Assembly (NCBI GenBank): GCA_022414725.1
Contig: CM039464.1
Span: 50,298,045-50,362,044 of the forward strand
Length of the DNA stretch: 64,000 bases
Reading direction: 5' to 3'
From: Microglena sp. YARC
Lineage: Eukaryota > Chlorophyta > Chlorophyceae > Chlamydomonadales > Chlamydomonadaceae
The position numbers were made by a program, and so were the translations under genes. Below are positions 1 through 12,400 of the stretch, in pieces (the first letter of the stretch is position 1; each line of letters opens with the position of its first letter). The notes under the pieces were generated by a model. That model saw only the letters and a program-made list of their open reading frames with translations, had not been told where the DNA came from and searched no databases.

Positions 1-1052
1 ATTCTGAGTTTGGGATGTAGGAATAGGGCGTTGGGAGGATTGGGAGGTGAAGTTAAGTTTTACTGTTATTTCAGTGAATCCAGAGGCTACGGCTGAAGCG
101 CAGCTTCTGAACTTGTGGTAGGGATTTGATAAACCTTTCATCGCGCGGAAACTTGATTCGCGGTAGCTTGTGCGACCTCGTACATGACTTGGTCTGAATT
201 TGTCCCACTTTTGTCGTTCATCTCGTGCACTGCCAACTGCCTGTATAATAGGGCTACTCGTGACCAGATGTGCAAGTGGATACAAATAGCTGACACATTT
301 GCACGCAATGTGATCTACTCGGGATTCTATTCCGATTCTTGGGATGTGTGTCCTCTGTCCAACACTCTTGTTCGGCAATTAGGGCGTTTAGTGGAACTTG
401 ATTGTTTGAGGTTGGGACTTGCCGGGAAAACGGTTTCGGAGCTGGAGAGGCTTTGCGTCAGGCGTATGTATTAGTACAGCTGGTCACATGCGTGGCTCAT
501 TGCCATGTTGCTGGCATCATACACAGCGGTGAGCAATGGTTAGTACCTCCCCTGGTGGTAATCTTGAGTTAATCTTGATTATTGAAGGTTGAATTCAGTA
601 AATTGTTCGACTACCCAATTGTGGGCTCTAGCCTACATATAATGTGGATGGGATGGGGATGAGAATGGTGGTCGTGGTGATGATGATGATGGCGAGGATG
701 ATGATGATGATGATGACGAGGGTGATGATAATGAGGGGGATGATAAGGATGGTAGTGGTGATGGAGGAGGAGGTGGATGAGGAGGATGGGGATGATGATG
801 ATGAGGAGGAGGATGACCTGATGAGATTGCACCTTACTCGCATCCCCATCCTCACCATCACCCTTACTCTCACCCCTCCACACACACTCAATCTTACCCT
901 CCTTTCCCCTGACCCTCACCCTCACCTCTGCATCCCTGATTGCTTTCTGGCTTGAAGCAAGCCAATTTTTTTCATTTTTGTATCAGGTTTCCCCTCACCT
1001 CCACCCTCACCCTTGCCCTCCCTTATTTCACCTTTTTTGCATTTGCTTTCAG
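1..1052. other. Upstream intron/flank of the kinase gene with a GAT-rich microsatellite
   Basis: No exon could be supported here. The next feature begins with a splice acceptor at 1052, so this stretch is most likely intron and the 5' half of the kinase gene lies outside the window. About 640-835 is a degenerate (GAT)n/(GAG)n microsatellite followed by its pyrimidine-rich counterpart near 840-935. A 96-codon open frame at 184-474 has no recognisable domain and no flanking splice signals that fit the kinase. Confidence 0.5.
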
Positions 1053-4000
1053 ACTTAAAACCCGCCAACATCTTTGTCATCCCTTTGGACGCTTGTGCTC
1101 AAGTGATGAGTGGTAAGGGCAGGGAGAGATCCTTGCTAGTGAAGCTGTGTGACTTTGGGCTGGCAGTGGATGACGACAGCACAGGTATGAACACACACAA
1201 ACACACGCACACACACATGCCCCTCCCCACCCCCCACCCACTGACCCACCCATCGTCCACCATTTTCACCTCTACTACCATAATCCACGCTACCCCCCAC
1301 CCTCACCCTCATGCACCTCCACCCACCCACCCACCCACCCTCTCCCCACATCCCCACCCACCCATCCACCCTCAAAATCAACACCAACACTCACACGCTC
1401 ACGTACACACACGTACACATACACGCTCACGTACAACCACACTCACACACACACACCGACACACACACGCTCACGTACACACATACGTACACATACACGC
1501 TCACGTACAAACACACTCACGTACACACCAACACACACACACACTCACGTACACACATACGTACACATACACGCTCACGTCGGACACACTCACATACACA
1601 CCAACACACACACGCTCACGTATACACACACTCACATACACACACACACACTCACGTTCACGCACACACAAATACACACACGTATGCACACACACACACA
1701 GAAACACACACAGAAAACACACACACATACATACACACACGCGCACACACACACAAGCACGCACAAACATACATACACATACACACACAAACATACACAC
1801 ACACTCAAACACACACAAACACACACACAAACACACACACAAACACACATAAACGCGCACACACATAAACACACAAATGCACCCCCCAACCTCACCCCCT
1901 CCAACCATTGTCTACCATGTTTACCACTACTACCCATAAACCAGACTACCCCACCCCACCCTACCCTCCTCTTGCACTCACTTCCACCTGCATCCCTCCC
2001 CCATCCCCCCCTCAAAGTCAACATCAACGCACACACGCACACTCACTTACACACACGTGCACACAGCAACACACACGCACACTCACGTACACACACCAGC
2101 ACACACACGCACGCTCACGTACACACACCAACACACATCAACACACACGCACACTCATGTACACACACCAACACACACACTCACACTCAAATACACACAC
2201 ATGCACACACACTCACACTCAAATACATACACATGCACGCACAAAGACACTCACATACACTCACATACACACACATGACACCCATGCAGAACCGTCTGAG
2301 TGCCCCTCATGGATGCCATGTGAGGGTCAGCAGGGGCAGTCCTCTTTCTACTCATCCCTACGGCGCTCCGCATCATCTAGCGCCTTCACCTCTATTAGCC
2401 GTGAGACACGCTCGTCGTCAGACTTTCCTCGTGGACTTGGAAGGGGGCAGGAGTCGATATCAACACAGCACACCGCAGGTGGGTTACGTTGAATGGCCAT
2501 CAAATAATGCATCAGTTGGGTAAGGATTCATTCCCATTACGGCACACCTCATCAGGTGGGTTAGGGTGTAGTCCATCACAGCATCAAGTCCATGGTCTGT
2601 TGTACTGTCACATCAGATGGGTTGTGGTGCATTTCCATCACAGCACACAGCAGTTGGGTAAGCGTGCATTTCCTTCACAGCATCAAGCTTAGGGTCTGTA
2701 GTTCCATCACAGCACACAATAAGTTGGCTAGGTTGAATCTCCATCACATCTCGCATCAGTTGGCTAAGATTGCATTTCCACATAAGCACTCCTAACAAGG
2801 GTTAGGCTGCACTCCTCTACAGCATCAAGGCCATGGTCAGTTGTGAAATCACACCAGGTGGGTTGGGGAGCATTTGCATCAGATCCCACCAAACAGCCGG
2901 TGTACTGTTTTAAAATTCAGATTTATAGCTACTTGGGGTACTCAAGCATGATTTCAGGATTGTTTCGTAGCCATAGCATGGCATAGCGCAAAGTGCGGAG
3001 CCCGGGGGGGTTGGGTGGCAGCGCTAAACCCGTGAGTCGCCATGCAACGACAAAAAGGAGATGCAGTGGCAGCGAGTTGGCGGGGGAAAAACAGTGAGCA
3101 GGTGGGTCAGGGTGGGCGACCCTCACAGCTCACCTCTCGTTTTTAAGGATGGCTGCACTTCCCTGACAATGCAAAGCTTGTTGTTTGCATTCCCTTCATG
3201 TCAGGTGGGCCAGGGTATATTTCTTCCACAACACCCATCACATACAAATAATGGACTTGCATACAAGCACTTATACACCCAAGCCCATCTGCATGTAATC
3301 GCCTTACAAATATATCATGGCCTTGCATACCAATATTTGCACACCTAAGCTCATCTGCATGCAATTGCCTTGCGTACATATAATGGCCTTGCGCCCTTGC
3401 ATACATATTTGTACATACCCAAGCTCATCTGCATGCAATTTCCTTATATACAAATAATGGCCTCACATACGCATAATTGCCTCCATCCACAGGTGTGGGC
3501 ACTGCCAGCTATGCAGCGCCTGAGCAGATGAAAGGACAGGGGCACTACGGCCCAGCTGTCGATATCTTCCCCCTTGGCCTTATGCTCATGGAGCTGTGCT
3601 GCGGCTTCACTACTGGTAATTAAATAATATTAAATTAAATAATTATATAATTATTATTAATAATAATAATAGTATTGATAATAATCTGTATGTATACGGG
3701 AGTTATATCGCCGTGAAGTTCTCGGAAACTAATGGTGCTATACAGTCGGCAGGTCGGAAGTACAAAGCACGTGTTCTGTTTGCAGACCTGCCCTACTGCA
3801 CCGGCCCGCGCCCAAATCGCGATTGATTTGTTATCACCCTCTGCTCCGATGTCATGCGTGTAAGAATAAACCGCTGAAATCTCCCGGTCTTTCCTCCACT
3901 TCAACATGGCGCTCCAGCTTATTATCTACAACCTCCTGCTTTCCGTTCCCATATTCTTTGCACGTGAATGTTGCTGTATGATCCCCTGCGGTGCTAATAA

Positions 4001-7000
4001 CCAGGCTTAGCTTCACTCCCAAGCTGCAAGAACAGCACGGATATTATGAATACAAGTTCTAATGATGATAAATAATACACCCTATTACGAGTTCTGCGGC
4101 TTCAAATAACTGTTCCTTAATTAATTATAATACTATTGTGTGTAAAATAATAAGTAGGGGACCACATATAGGCATATTAATTACGTGTTGCGTGACGTGT
4201 CTGATCTGGAGCCTGAGCTGCCTGACCTTAGACCTGTGCATAATTGAAATTACACTTTGCAAAGTGTAACCTCAAATAATTATTACTCGATGACCAATTA
4301 GACTATTATATGTAAAGTAATATCCAGAGGGCCACATAAAGGCAGGAGTAATTACGTCTTTGGTGACCAAATCCTGTTTAGGTCAATAAATAATACATAA
4401 TCATACTGATAATACCAAATAAAAGTATGCCTCATTACGAGTGCTGTGGCTTCACTACAGGTACGTATGCAAATGCCGGTAGTGATAAATAATAGTGATA
4501 AATAAGAATAGTAGTAACAAGCGTTATTGGGAGTGCAACAGCTTCGCTATCCCCAAAGGTCCCGAAGTCCTAGAACGCCCTAATGTGATTCAAAGCTCTA
4601 CATGACCTAAAATGCTCGGAATCAAATTCTGAATACCTCATATTTTCCACAAATGCGCCAGCTAGGTTTGTAGCTAATTTATTTCCGCATTTGCATCTGG
4701 ATGCGGGCAGCTCTGCTCTGGAGGCCGATGGCAGCATGCGAGATGTATGGAAAGTATGAATTGACTTCAAATCACGACAGGCTCAAAATCGCACAAGCTA
4801 CCGCAAATTAAGTTTCCATGGGCAAATGTGTTGTCGAATCCCTACCACAAGGTCCGAGGCGCTTCAGCCTTGGCCTCGGAATTTACTGGAATAGCAGTAC
4901 AACCCGACTTGACCTCCCAATTCAACTCCCATTGTCCCAATTCTACATCCCAACTTGAGATTTCACCCCTCAATACCAAATCAAAATCTAACTTCATATG
5001 CCGATGCTTGAAGATAAGTTGACAGATTTTAGTTATTCTACTTCTATGATCTGAAGTAGAACCTGAAACTCAAAATGATGCTACTGAGTATGTGCAGCTC
5101 CGTTCATGACTTAGGACACCTACAAGTGTACATCATTAGTGATTTTTGTTTTATGTTCGCTCTATGTACTGTGGTACTGCCTGTACGCTACCTTCCATAA
5201 CCTGCCTCCACCATGACTTGTACATGAAGATGTGCACTATTCTATAATTTATAATTTGTTTTGATCGCAATAGACTCTGGTTCACTCCTTGCAAAAAAAC
5301 TGATTCAACTTAAGGATGCCCTAAGGAAAATAATGACCAAGTTTCACTTGACCTGGTTCCCACCACCTGAGCAAACCCAAATTTGATAATTTACATGTTG
5401 AGCTGATGTGGTTGGGCAACTTCACAGCAAACGACTTTGGACCGGAGGTCATAGGCTCAAACCATCCGATTCATGCTGAGCCAGACTCAGGCTACTATGG
5501 AGTTACTCTTGAATAAATAAACTGATTATTTACATTTATAAGCCCGACATGCATTGCATTGAATTGGATTGTAACAAGCTTGACTGCATGTCCAAATCCT
5601 TGAGGGCCATGTCACGCTTCATCCATTCAGGACCTGAGTTCAAGAGTTTTTAAGATATTTTGATTCTACGTTTTCATCACGTTTCTTAATAAATGGTATG
5701 TACCTTCATCAGGTATGGAGCGTGCCATGGCCATGAAGGATGCAAGAGAGGGGATCCTGCCCACGTCCATGCTTGCCCGCCACCCACTGGAGTCAAAGCT
5801 CACCATACAGCTGCTCTCCTCGAATCCCTCCCAACGACCCACCGCACTCGAGCTACTTGCCATCCTAGAGGTCCTGTGGGGTAATGTGGGCTGCATATCA
5901 CCGCCCCCTATGTTCTCGGATTCAGGGGGGCCTCGCACTCACAGTCCAACGCTGGGAGAAGATGACAGTGGAATGGAGGGCCAAACAGGTGAAGGGGCTT
6001 TGCGTGCTGCAGTCTAGAGTTTAGCTTGATTGAATGCAGTTGGAGATTGGGATGGGGATGATGGGGATGGGGGTAGGGACGGGAATGATGGGGATGAGGA
6101 TTGAGATCAGGATGGACCCCCCCGTGTTCCCAGATTCAATGATGGTGCAATGGAATGGAGGGCCAAACAGGGACATGGGCTGACAGTGATTTGCATGACA
6201 TGGTGTTGTCTAGAGTTGAGCTTGATTGTACGCAGTCGGGGATGGGGATTGGTTTCTTATATGTTTGTTTAATATCTAAATATTACTTGATCTTAGGTCC
6301 TCCATCGAGCTAAAACAATTTGTTGGGGACCAGGTTATAAACAAGGCTTGTTAATCCAGCCCCTCCTGATAGCCTAGAATTATCTTTATTATGTGTTGCC
6401 CCTTGCCACCCAGCCGAACCCAAAGCAAAATAGTGCATCTGGAAGCTGGCAGAATTAGCATTTCAGTACTGTTTAAATCTTGAGGCTTAGGCCCTCAGGG
6501 AGCTGCCTAGAATCTGCTGCTCGTAGCCGAAATAAAAGCTACGACCGAACCACTTGCAGCCTTCAACTTGACCAATCCCCCCCACACACACTCCAGCACA
6601 ACACTACACAACCCCACGCACCCCAGCCGCATGCACCCCAACACAACAAAACACGCGCCAACCAGCCCCAACACAACAAAACACAATCCCACACAACACA
6701 ACACAACCCCACACCTAAACCAACCCAACCCAACCTAACCCAACCCAACCCCACATACCCGAAACCAAAACAAACCAACTCAAACCAACCCCACACACCC
6801 CAAACAAACCAAATCAAACTCAAGCAAGCCCACCCCTGCCCCCCCCCACACACACAGGGACCAACAAAGAAGGGAGGCAGATGAATGCCAACAGATTCAG
6901 CTTTGACGCCAGAGCTCCCTTGGGCCACCACCTTTTGGCTCATAGGGTGCGGATCAAAGAGATCCATACCGATGAGGATAGCAACTTTGCCTCAGGGAGC

Positions 7001-7567
7001 TATGACAGTGGGCAAGGTTCTTTCATGATGAAACAAGCTGACACCTCTGTTGACACCAGTGTTCTGGGGACAGAGACAGAAACAGAGACTGATGGTTGCG
7101 CCCAACGCAAGCCGGCTTGCAGGCTGGCGACTTTGTCAATGGATGGGGAGGAGCAAGTTATGAAGGAGGGTCAACAGTGTGCATCTGAGTCAATAGACGG
7201 ATGGGATAAGGGAAGCAGTGCTATCTGCATCTTGCCGGATGTGTCAATGGATGGGGAGGAGGGTGGAATCAAGGGGTGTCAACAGTATGCATCTGAGTCA
7301 ACGGACGAAGAGGTTGGTAGGATCAAGGGTTGTTCACTACTGGTGCCTGTTTCAATGGATGGAGCGATGGCAGGGAGCAATGCTGGCAGCCACCTGGCGA
7401 CTGCGTCAGTGGACAGCAGAGATGCTGAAAGTCGGGAAGCTGCCTCTCAGTGGTCTGATGAGAGGGGTATGTTGGTGGAGTACCAAGGGCGCTGGTTGGA
7501 TGCTGCAGAGTTGCTGCTCATTCTAAGATCCAGGGATGCTGAGCTGGCTGCTTTAATTTTAATTTGA
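1053..7567 (+). CDS. eIF2-alpha-type serine/threonine protein kinase, 3' part (four exons)
   Basis: Exons at 1053-1184, 3493-3615, 5713-5988 and 6858-7567 are joined by GT-AG introns. The first three junctions are all phase 1, and the gene ends at TGA 7565-7567. Exon 1 carries the catalytic loop (DLKPANIF) and the magnesium motif (DFG). Exon 2 carries the end of the activation loop (GTASYAAPEQ) and helix F (VDIFPLGLMLMEL). Exon 3 has MERAMAMKDAREG and an RPTALELL segment that closes the C-lobe. The order VDIF-LGL, MER, DAR, P-RP is characteristic of the PERK/GCN2 family, which phosphorylates eIF2-alpha to slow translation under stress. Exon 4 (236 codons) is a low-complexity tail with repeated SMDGEE/ASES units and a leucine-rich end (LLILRSRDAELAAL). 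The N-lobe and the HR of the HRD motif lie upstream of the window. The family call is firm; which stress it senses cannot be judged. Confidence 0.8.
1185..3492 (+). repeat. Kinase intron filled with CA-type minisatellite and short tandem repeats
   Basis: Roughly 1186-2280 is a compound minisatellite of CACACA and CTCACGTACACA units. This yields long His-Thr open frames that are not genes. About 2490-2890 holds degenerate tandem copies of a unit containing CCATCACAGCACA and GTTGGGTA. About 3235-3480 holds four copies of a ~65-bp unit containing GCCTTGCATACAAATA and CATCTGCATG. The acceptor at 3491-3492 ends the intron. Confidence 0.7.
3616..5712 (+). other. Kinase intron, AT-rich, no gene seen
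   Basis: This is the intron between the GTASYAAPEQ exon and the C-lobe exon. It opens with an AT-only stretch (3617-3690) and is otherwise unremarkable. All open frames are short and lack homology cues. Confidence 0.5.
5989..6857 (+). repeat. Last kinase intron with CCAAC/CACAA repeats
   Basis: The intron contains a GGGGATGATG-rich patch (6045-6130). From about 6575 to 6857 it contains a C/A-only tract with ACAACAC and CCAACCCAAC units running up to the splice acceptor. The C/A tract is low complexity and not a coding region. Confidence 0.6.
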
Positions 7568-7582
7568 ATTGTTACATGTTTT

Positions 7583-8790
7583 TCAGCCAATTCTGGGCTG
7601 CTCACAATCATCAAATTTCCAGTCCCCGTGGATAGGCCCAACGCCTGAACGCATGAGGATCAAATCAATGGATTGGTTACAGATATGACTGGATCTTACA
7701 TGCTTTTCAACCAACTCTGCGCTGCTTACCGTCTTCAAATTCCAAGTCCCCATATGCAATATCCACGGAAACCAGGGAGCACACTAAACAGATTAGACAG
7801 TTTAAAGACTGGTCCAGGTCATTTACGGATTATGTATGGAATATGAGTATGTCATATGATACGTGTATAAAATGGATCATCGTATGAATAAATGATACAT
7901 ATTACTTATGTCTGCTGGTATACAGCACTTGTTTTGTATGTGCCCGTCACGGTATGGTTAAATCTGATCAGCTTAAGTCTGCCACTAGAAAAAGAGGAAT
8001 GGTGCATTGATGACAGATTGGTGAAGCTGCTTATTTTCACATTTCTTGCTTGGCAGGATTTGTTGAGGATCCATTTCAGCCAACTATGGGCTGCTCATCA
8101 TCTTTCAATTTCCAGTCCCCGTAGATAGGCCGAACGCCCGAGCGCTTGAGGACCAAACAAATTGATCATTTACGGATGATATATAGAGTATAAGTATGTC
8201 ATATGATGCGTGTATAAAATACATCATCATATGAATATATGATACTTATTACTTATGTTTGCTGGAATACAGCATTTGTTTTTTGTGTACCCGTCATGGT
8301 ATGGTAAAATCTGATTAACTGCCACTAGAAGAGGAGGAATGGTGCGTTGGTGACATATTGGCGAAGCTGGTTATTTTCACACTTCTTGCTTAAGGATTTG
8401 TTGGAGATCTGTTTCAGCCAACTATAGGCTACTCACCATCCTTCAATTTCCATTCCCCGTAGATAGGCCCAACGCCCGAGCGCTTGAGGATCAAACAAAT
8501 TGATCATATACGGATACTACTGGTATATGGAGTATGAACATGTCACATGACATGTGTATAAAATGTATCATATGAATACATGTTACGTATTACTGATGTC
8601 TGCTGGTCTACAGCACTTGTTTTTTATGTACCCGTCACGGTATGGTTAAATCTGATTAACTGAAGTCTAACACTAGAAGAGGAGGAACGGTGGATTGGCG
8701 ACAGATTGGTGATTCTGTTTATTTCCACATTTATTGCTTAAGGATGTGTGTCAGATCTGTTCCTGTGTTAGCTGTTTTTTCCTAGTAGTA
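7583..8790. repeat. Tandem array of a ~340-bp unit with a SINE-like core
   Basis: Units start near 8076 and 8412, with partial ones near 7583 and 7707. Each begins with a version of TTTCAGCCAACT, then GGGCTGCTCA, then CCAGTCCCCGTAGATAGG, followed by an AT-rich part with ATCATATGAATA and a CCACTAGAAGAGGAGGAA block. The same core occurs at 56649-56700 (+) and, inverted, at about 57560-57590, so it belongs to a dispersed family. No gene is visible. Confidence 0.65.
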
Positions 8791-9224
8791 GGCCGTAGTA
8801 GGTAATGTTTTTTTTAGGTTGGTCAATGACCGAAGTCCCTTCAGCCCCCCTCGCTACCCCTGGACTTGAACTTGGTTACACAGATCCAGCCTGTCCAAAC
8901 CAGGGTGATTCAAAGCCCGCGCTTTTGAGCGCTGACTTTTGACCCCCTCTGCGCTTTAAGCGCAGTTTTTTGCACAACGTTTTTTGCGGAACTTGAGCTC
9001 GAAAGGCGGTGCCGATATATATTTATACACATGCATGGTTGCATTATGTACTCAAGAGTGTGTTTTAGTGGCGTTTTAAGTACCCATGTATATTCTGCCC
9101 GCTGACAGTGTGCAGCACTGCAGCTCAAAGGCTTATATTGTATGTACGGTAATCAAAACAAACCAGGCAGATCAGCACGCAGCCAATCATCCACCACCTG
9201 TATTCTCGTGTGGTGTCCCGTGTA

Positions 9225-9305
9225 TCATGTTTGTTTTATTTATTGGAAGGGTTTTCATCCCAGGAGGTGGGACGCCTTAAACAGACTTGTGGCATCGAGT
9301 ATGTA
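9225..9305 (+). repeat. Dispersed repeat (TTTATTGGAAGGGTTTTCATC type)
   Basis: A T-rich run, then ATTTATTGGAAGG, TTTTCATCCCAGGAGGTGGGA and a CCTTAAACA segment closely match 11930-12000, and its duplicate at 42390-42460. This looks like a dispersed repeat end, possibly the 3' part of a retroposon. Confidence 0.45.
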
Positions 9306-9499
9306 TGTATGCTACAGCCCGGCTTACGCTATGGTGTCCTTAACTTCACGTCCTGTGAGTAACGGTATTACACGGATGTAACAATTTCAATTTCAATATG
9401 CTACAGCCCAAGGTAGCCAATTAGGCTGTACAAACCTACCCAATCTGTAATGATCAAGATAATCACACATATACAGCAGGTGCTGGATTAACAAACACT

Positions 9500-12400
9500 T
9501 TATGGCCGGGTCCCCAGCAAATCCCATTTCAATATCTGAAGTTTAGCCCCACAAATATTCAACGTGATTGTAGTCACTAACGTGTAGCGCATCTTCGAGT
9601 TGCTGAATGAGGGATTCTCTCTGTCTCCCTGCTGAACGGATTTACACAACCAAGTTGCGGTCCAGCAGTGCACATAAACTACAAAGTCAACAATATGAAT
9701 CAGTCATCTGGTCAACCCTATGATAAATAAAGTACAGTAAGCCATCTAACTAGGGTCTAGTGGGAAGTCCTTCCAAATCTAATTCCAAACTGTCGGTCTG
9801 TCGGTCTCAATTAATTGGTGCAGAAGATGCCTTGGAGAATCATATATCGCACTGTCCATCCAGAGCTAGTGAAGTTGGTGTACCCAATCTGAAAGCCAGC
9901 GATACGGGAGTCACTTGGGCAATCCACAAAGCGGATAAACGACTCATAGTTCCCATAGCTACTTTTGAATCCAAGCGCCACGTCATATTGTGATGGTATA
10001 TACTCTAGAAAGCCCTGCAGGTGATACAAAACAATAAGTTGAACCAGCCGGATTTAGCCCCATGGTCCAAAACTTACATCAAGTTGCAAATATAAGCATG
10101 CTTGCCCCCAAAGCTATATATGTGATGCTCTCAGTCGTTTGTGTGTGTGTGAGAGAAGGGTGGGTGGGTGGGGTGGGGTGGGGTGGGGTGGGGGTGGGGG
10201 ACGCATTGCAAATCAGTGACTTGGTGCGGCCCTAGTGCAACGAGCTGCCCCCCAATCCCACTGGGGCTCTGAGCTACGCGCCCCGCCCTATACCGTGCTA
10301 CGCCACAATCCTAAAATCAGGCTTGAGTCGCAACTTTCGCTAAACAACTGGACATACAGAAAGCTGAAGAAAAACTGCTCTCAGTGAATGTAATAGGGAG
10401 ACTGGTCAGTTGTCCTTTGCATACCTTTTTTGAGTTGCAATGACTGGGAGGTGCTAAGAAGCTCCCCTGGCTTGCTATCCAGCCAAACAACAGGCACCTT
10501 AGTGCATGTGGAAGCTAACATAATCAGGTTTACAGCACTAATGAAAACTTTGTGGGTAGCCCAGTTGCTGGCTGACAGAGCTGCAAAAAACTGCTAAGAG
10601 AAGCTGAAAAGAAAAGCCCTGGCCTTCAGGATGGTCTTATTAGATTTCTTTGAGCCACAACAGCACTGAAAAGAAAAAAGCAACTGCATGGCGCACTTTT
10701 GATGATGATGACGATGATGACATTATACTGGTGCTGTACTGGACTCTAAATGTGCACGCGGCTTGACAGGTCTAGGGGGACTTATGATCATAACATTTGA
10801 AAATCAAATATTGTATTTGAATATTGATATCAGATGAAGGCAATCATTATTGTGAGGCAGCAGTGCTTGGACCTCGACATGTCTTTAAGCTGTCTAAACC
10901 TACGTGACTGCATTCTTTACTCTAGAGTGTGGTGTGGCAGTGTCTATGCTATGCACACGTGTTAACTCGGCATGCATACAGCGAGCAGCCTGATGGATGA
11001 TAGACCATGTACTCAATCCAAGCAGTGCATCTGCGTAGTGACTAGCCTAAACACACTTTGAATCAAGACCATTCAACATGGTATGCATGCATGCAGGTTA
11101 CAGTTGTATTTGCTCTCTTTGCGTTCAACCTGAGGAACCATGGTGCAGTGTTAACAAGTCGGTACACCATGGTAGCAGACGACTACGAAAGGTCTGACCA
11201 ACGGGAGCACCTCATGAACCCCTCATCTTTGCTAGGCTCACGTTGCACTGCTCACCATGTTTTGTCCTGCCTATTCAAATGTACGTTACACTCCAGGGGG
11301 TAGTAAATTAGGTTAAAAGGACTTGCCTAGCCTCAAATAATAAAAACCATTTTTGACTATGGCATGGTACTCGAATCAAGATCAGTGGGGAAAGCAGTAG
11401 AGGCAATGCATCTGGGTGCTCACTCACCTTCGAAGACTTGTAGTTCTGCTGAAAGCCACCCTTGAGTGGCGGTACCATGATAGGGCAGTTGGATGCCCTT
11501 GGGAAAGTGTACACTGAAAACAATGGAGGAAGGGATGAATTGAGTGTTCCACATTTACAAAGTCAATCTATCGTATCCAATCCCCAAGTGTTATTGCATA
11601 TCGTGATGCAGAGTGTAATACAGTGTTTTTTGCATTATCTATGTAAATCCAGCCTGCAGACGGAGCAGCCTGATGGCTGATAGAGTGACAGAGCATGTAA
11701 ATAACCCAATCTGATCCAATAGTTCAATCCAATCCAATCCAATCCAATCCGACCAAATCCGATCCAATCCAATTTCATGCAATGCAATGCAATTCAATCC
11801 AATATAGTCCAATCTAATCCAATCCAAAATGTTTGAGGAGCAGCATAATAAGATGCCAATTAAGCAAAGGAGTTCAATGTCCAAAAAACTTGGCCCAGAG
11901 TTGAAGATGATCAGCAAGAGGAGGTACTTTTTTTTAATTTATTGAAAGGATTTTCACTGCAGGAGGTGGGACCCCTTACACAAACCAGCGCCACCGAGGA
12001 TTTATAAATAAAGGTAGAGAAATTCTTGGTAGATGCTACTGGCAATGGCCGTATATATGCCATGTGAAAGCTCCATACATGTAGCTGAGTGCTAGACTGT
12101 TGGGCATATTAAAAAACCATCTCAAGACGTATTAGGAATTATTATTGGTCACTAATACCTAGATGACATGCCGTCCTGCCACACTTCCCACCTGAATGAT
12201 CAGAACACTTGAAGCTCAATCTCTGGGCAGAGCTGATTGCATAAGGACAGTACGCCAGGCTGATATCGTCGGACGAGATATTGATCTCGGTGATGAAAGA
12301 GCTTAGGGAGCCACAGGTGAGGTTGAGCTTGCTCACTACGTAGTCCAAATTCAACATTGTGCGATTGAAGAGTCGATCCACTCGACCCACATACTCTACA

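Noticed and set aside
184..474. 96-codon open frame near the left edge
   Set aside because: No domain, no homology cue and no compatible splice signals. It may be chance or an unrelated exon.
1013..2523. Long His-Thr open frames on both strands
   Set aside because: They are translations of the CA-type minisatellite in a kinase intron. Only 1053-1184 within them is a real exon.
6713..6760. CCAACCCAACCTAACCC tract as an interstitial telomere
   Set aside because: The unit is irregular (CCAAC/CCCAA) and does not match plant (CCCTAAA) or other standard telomere repeats. It is part of a longer C/A low-complexity run.
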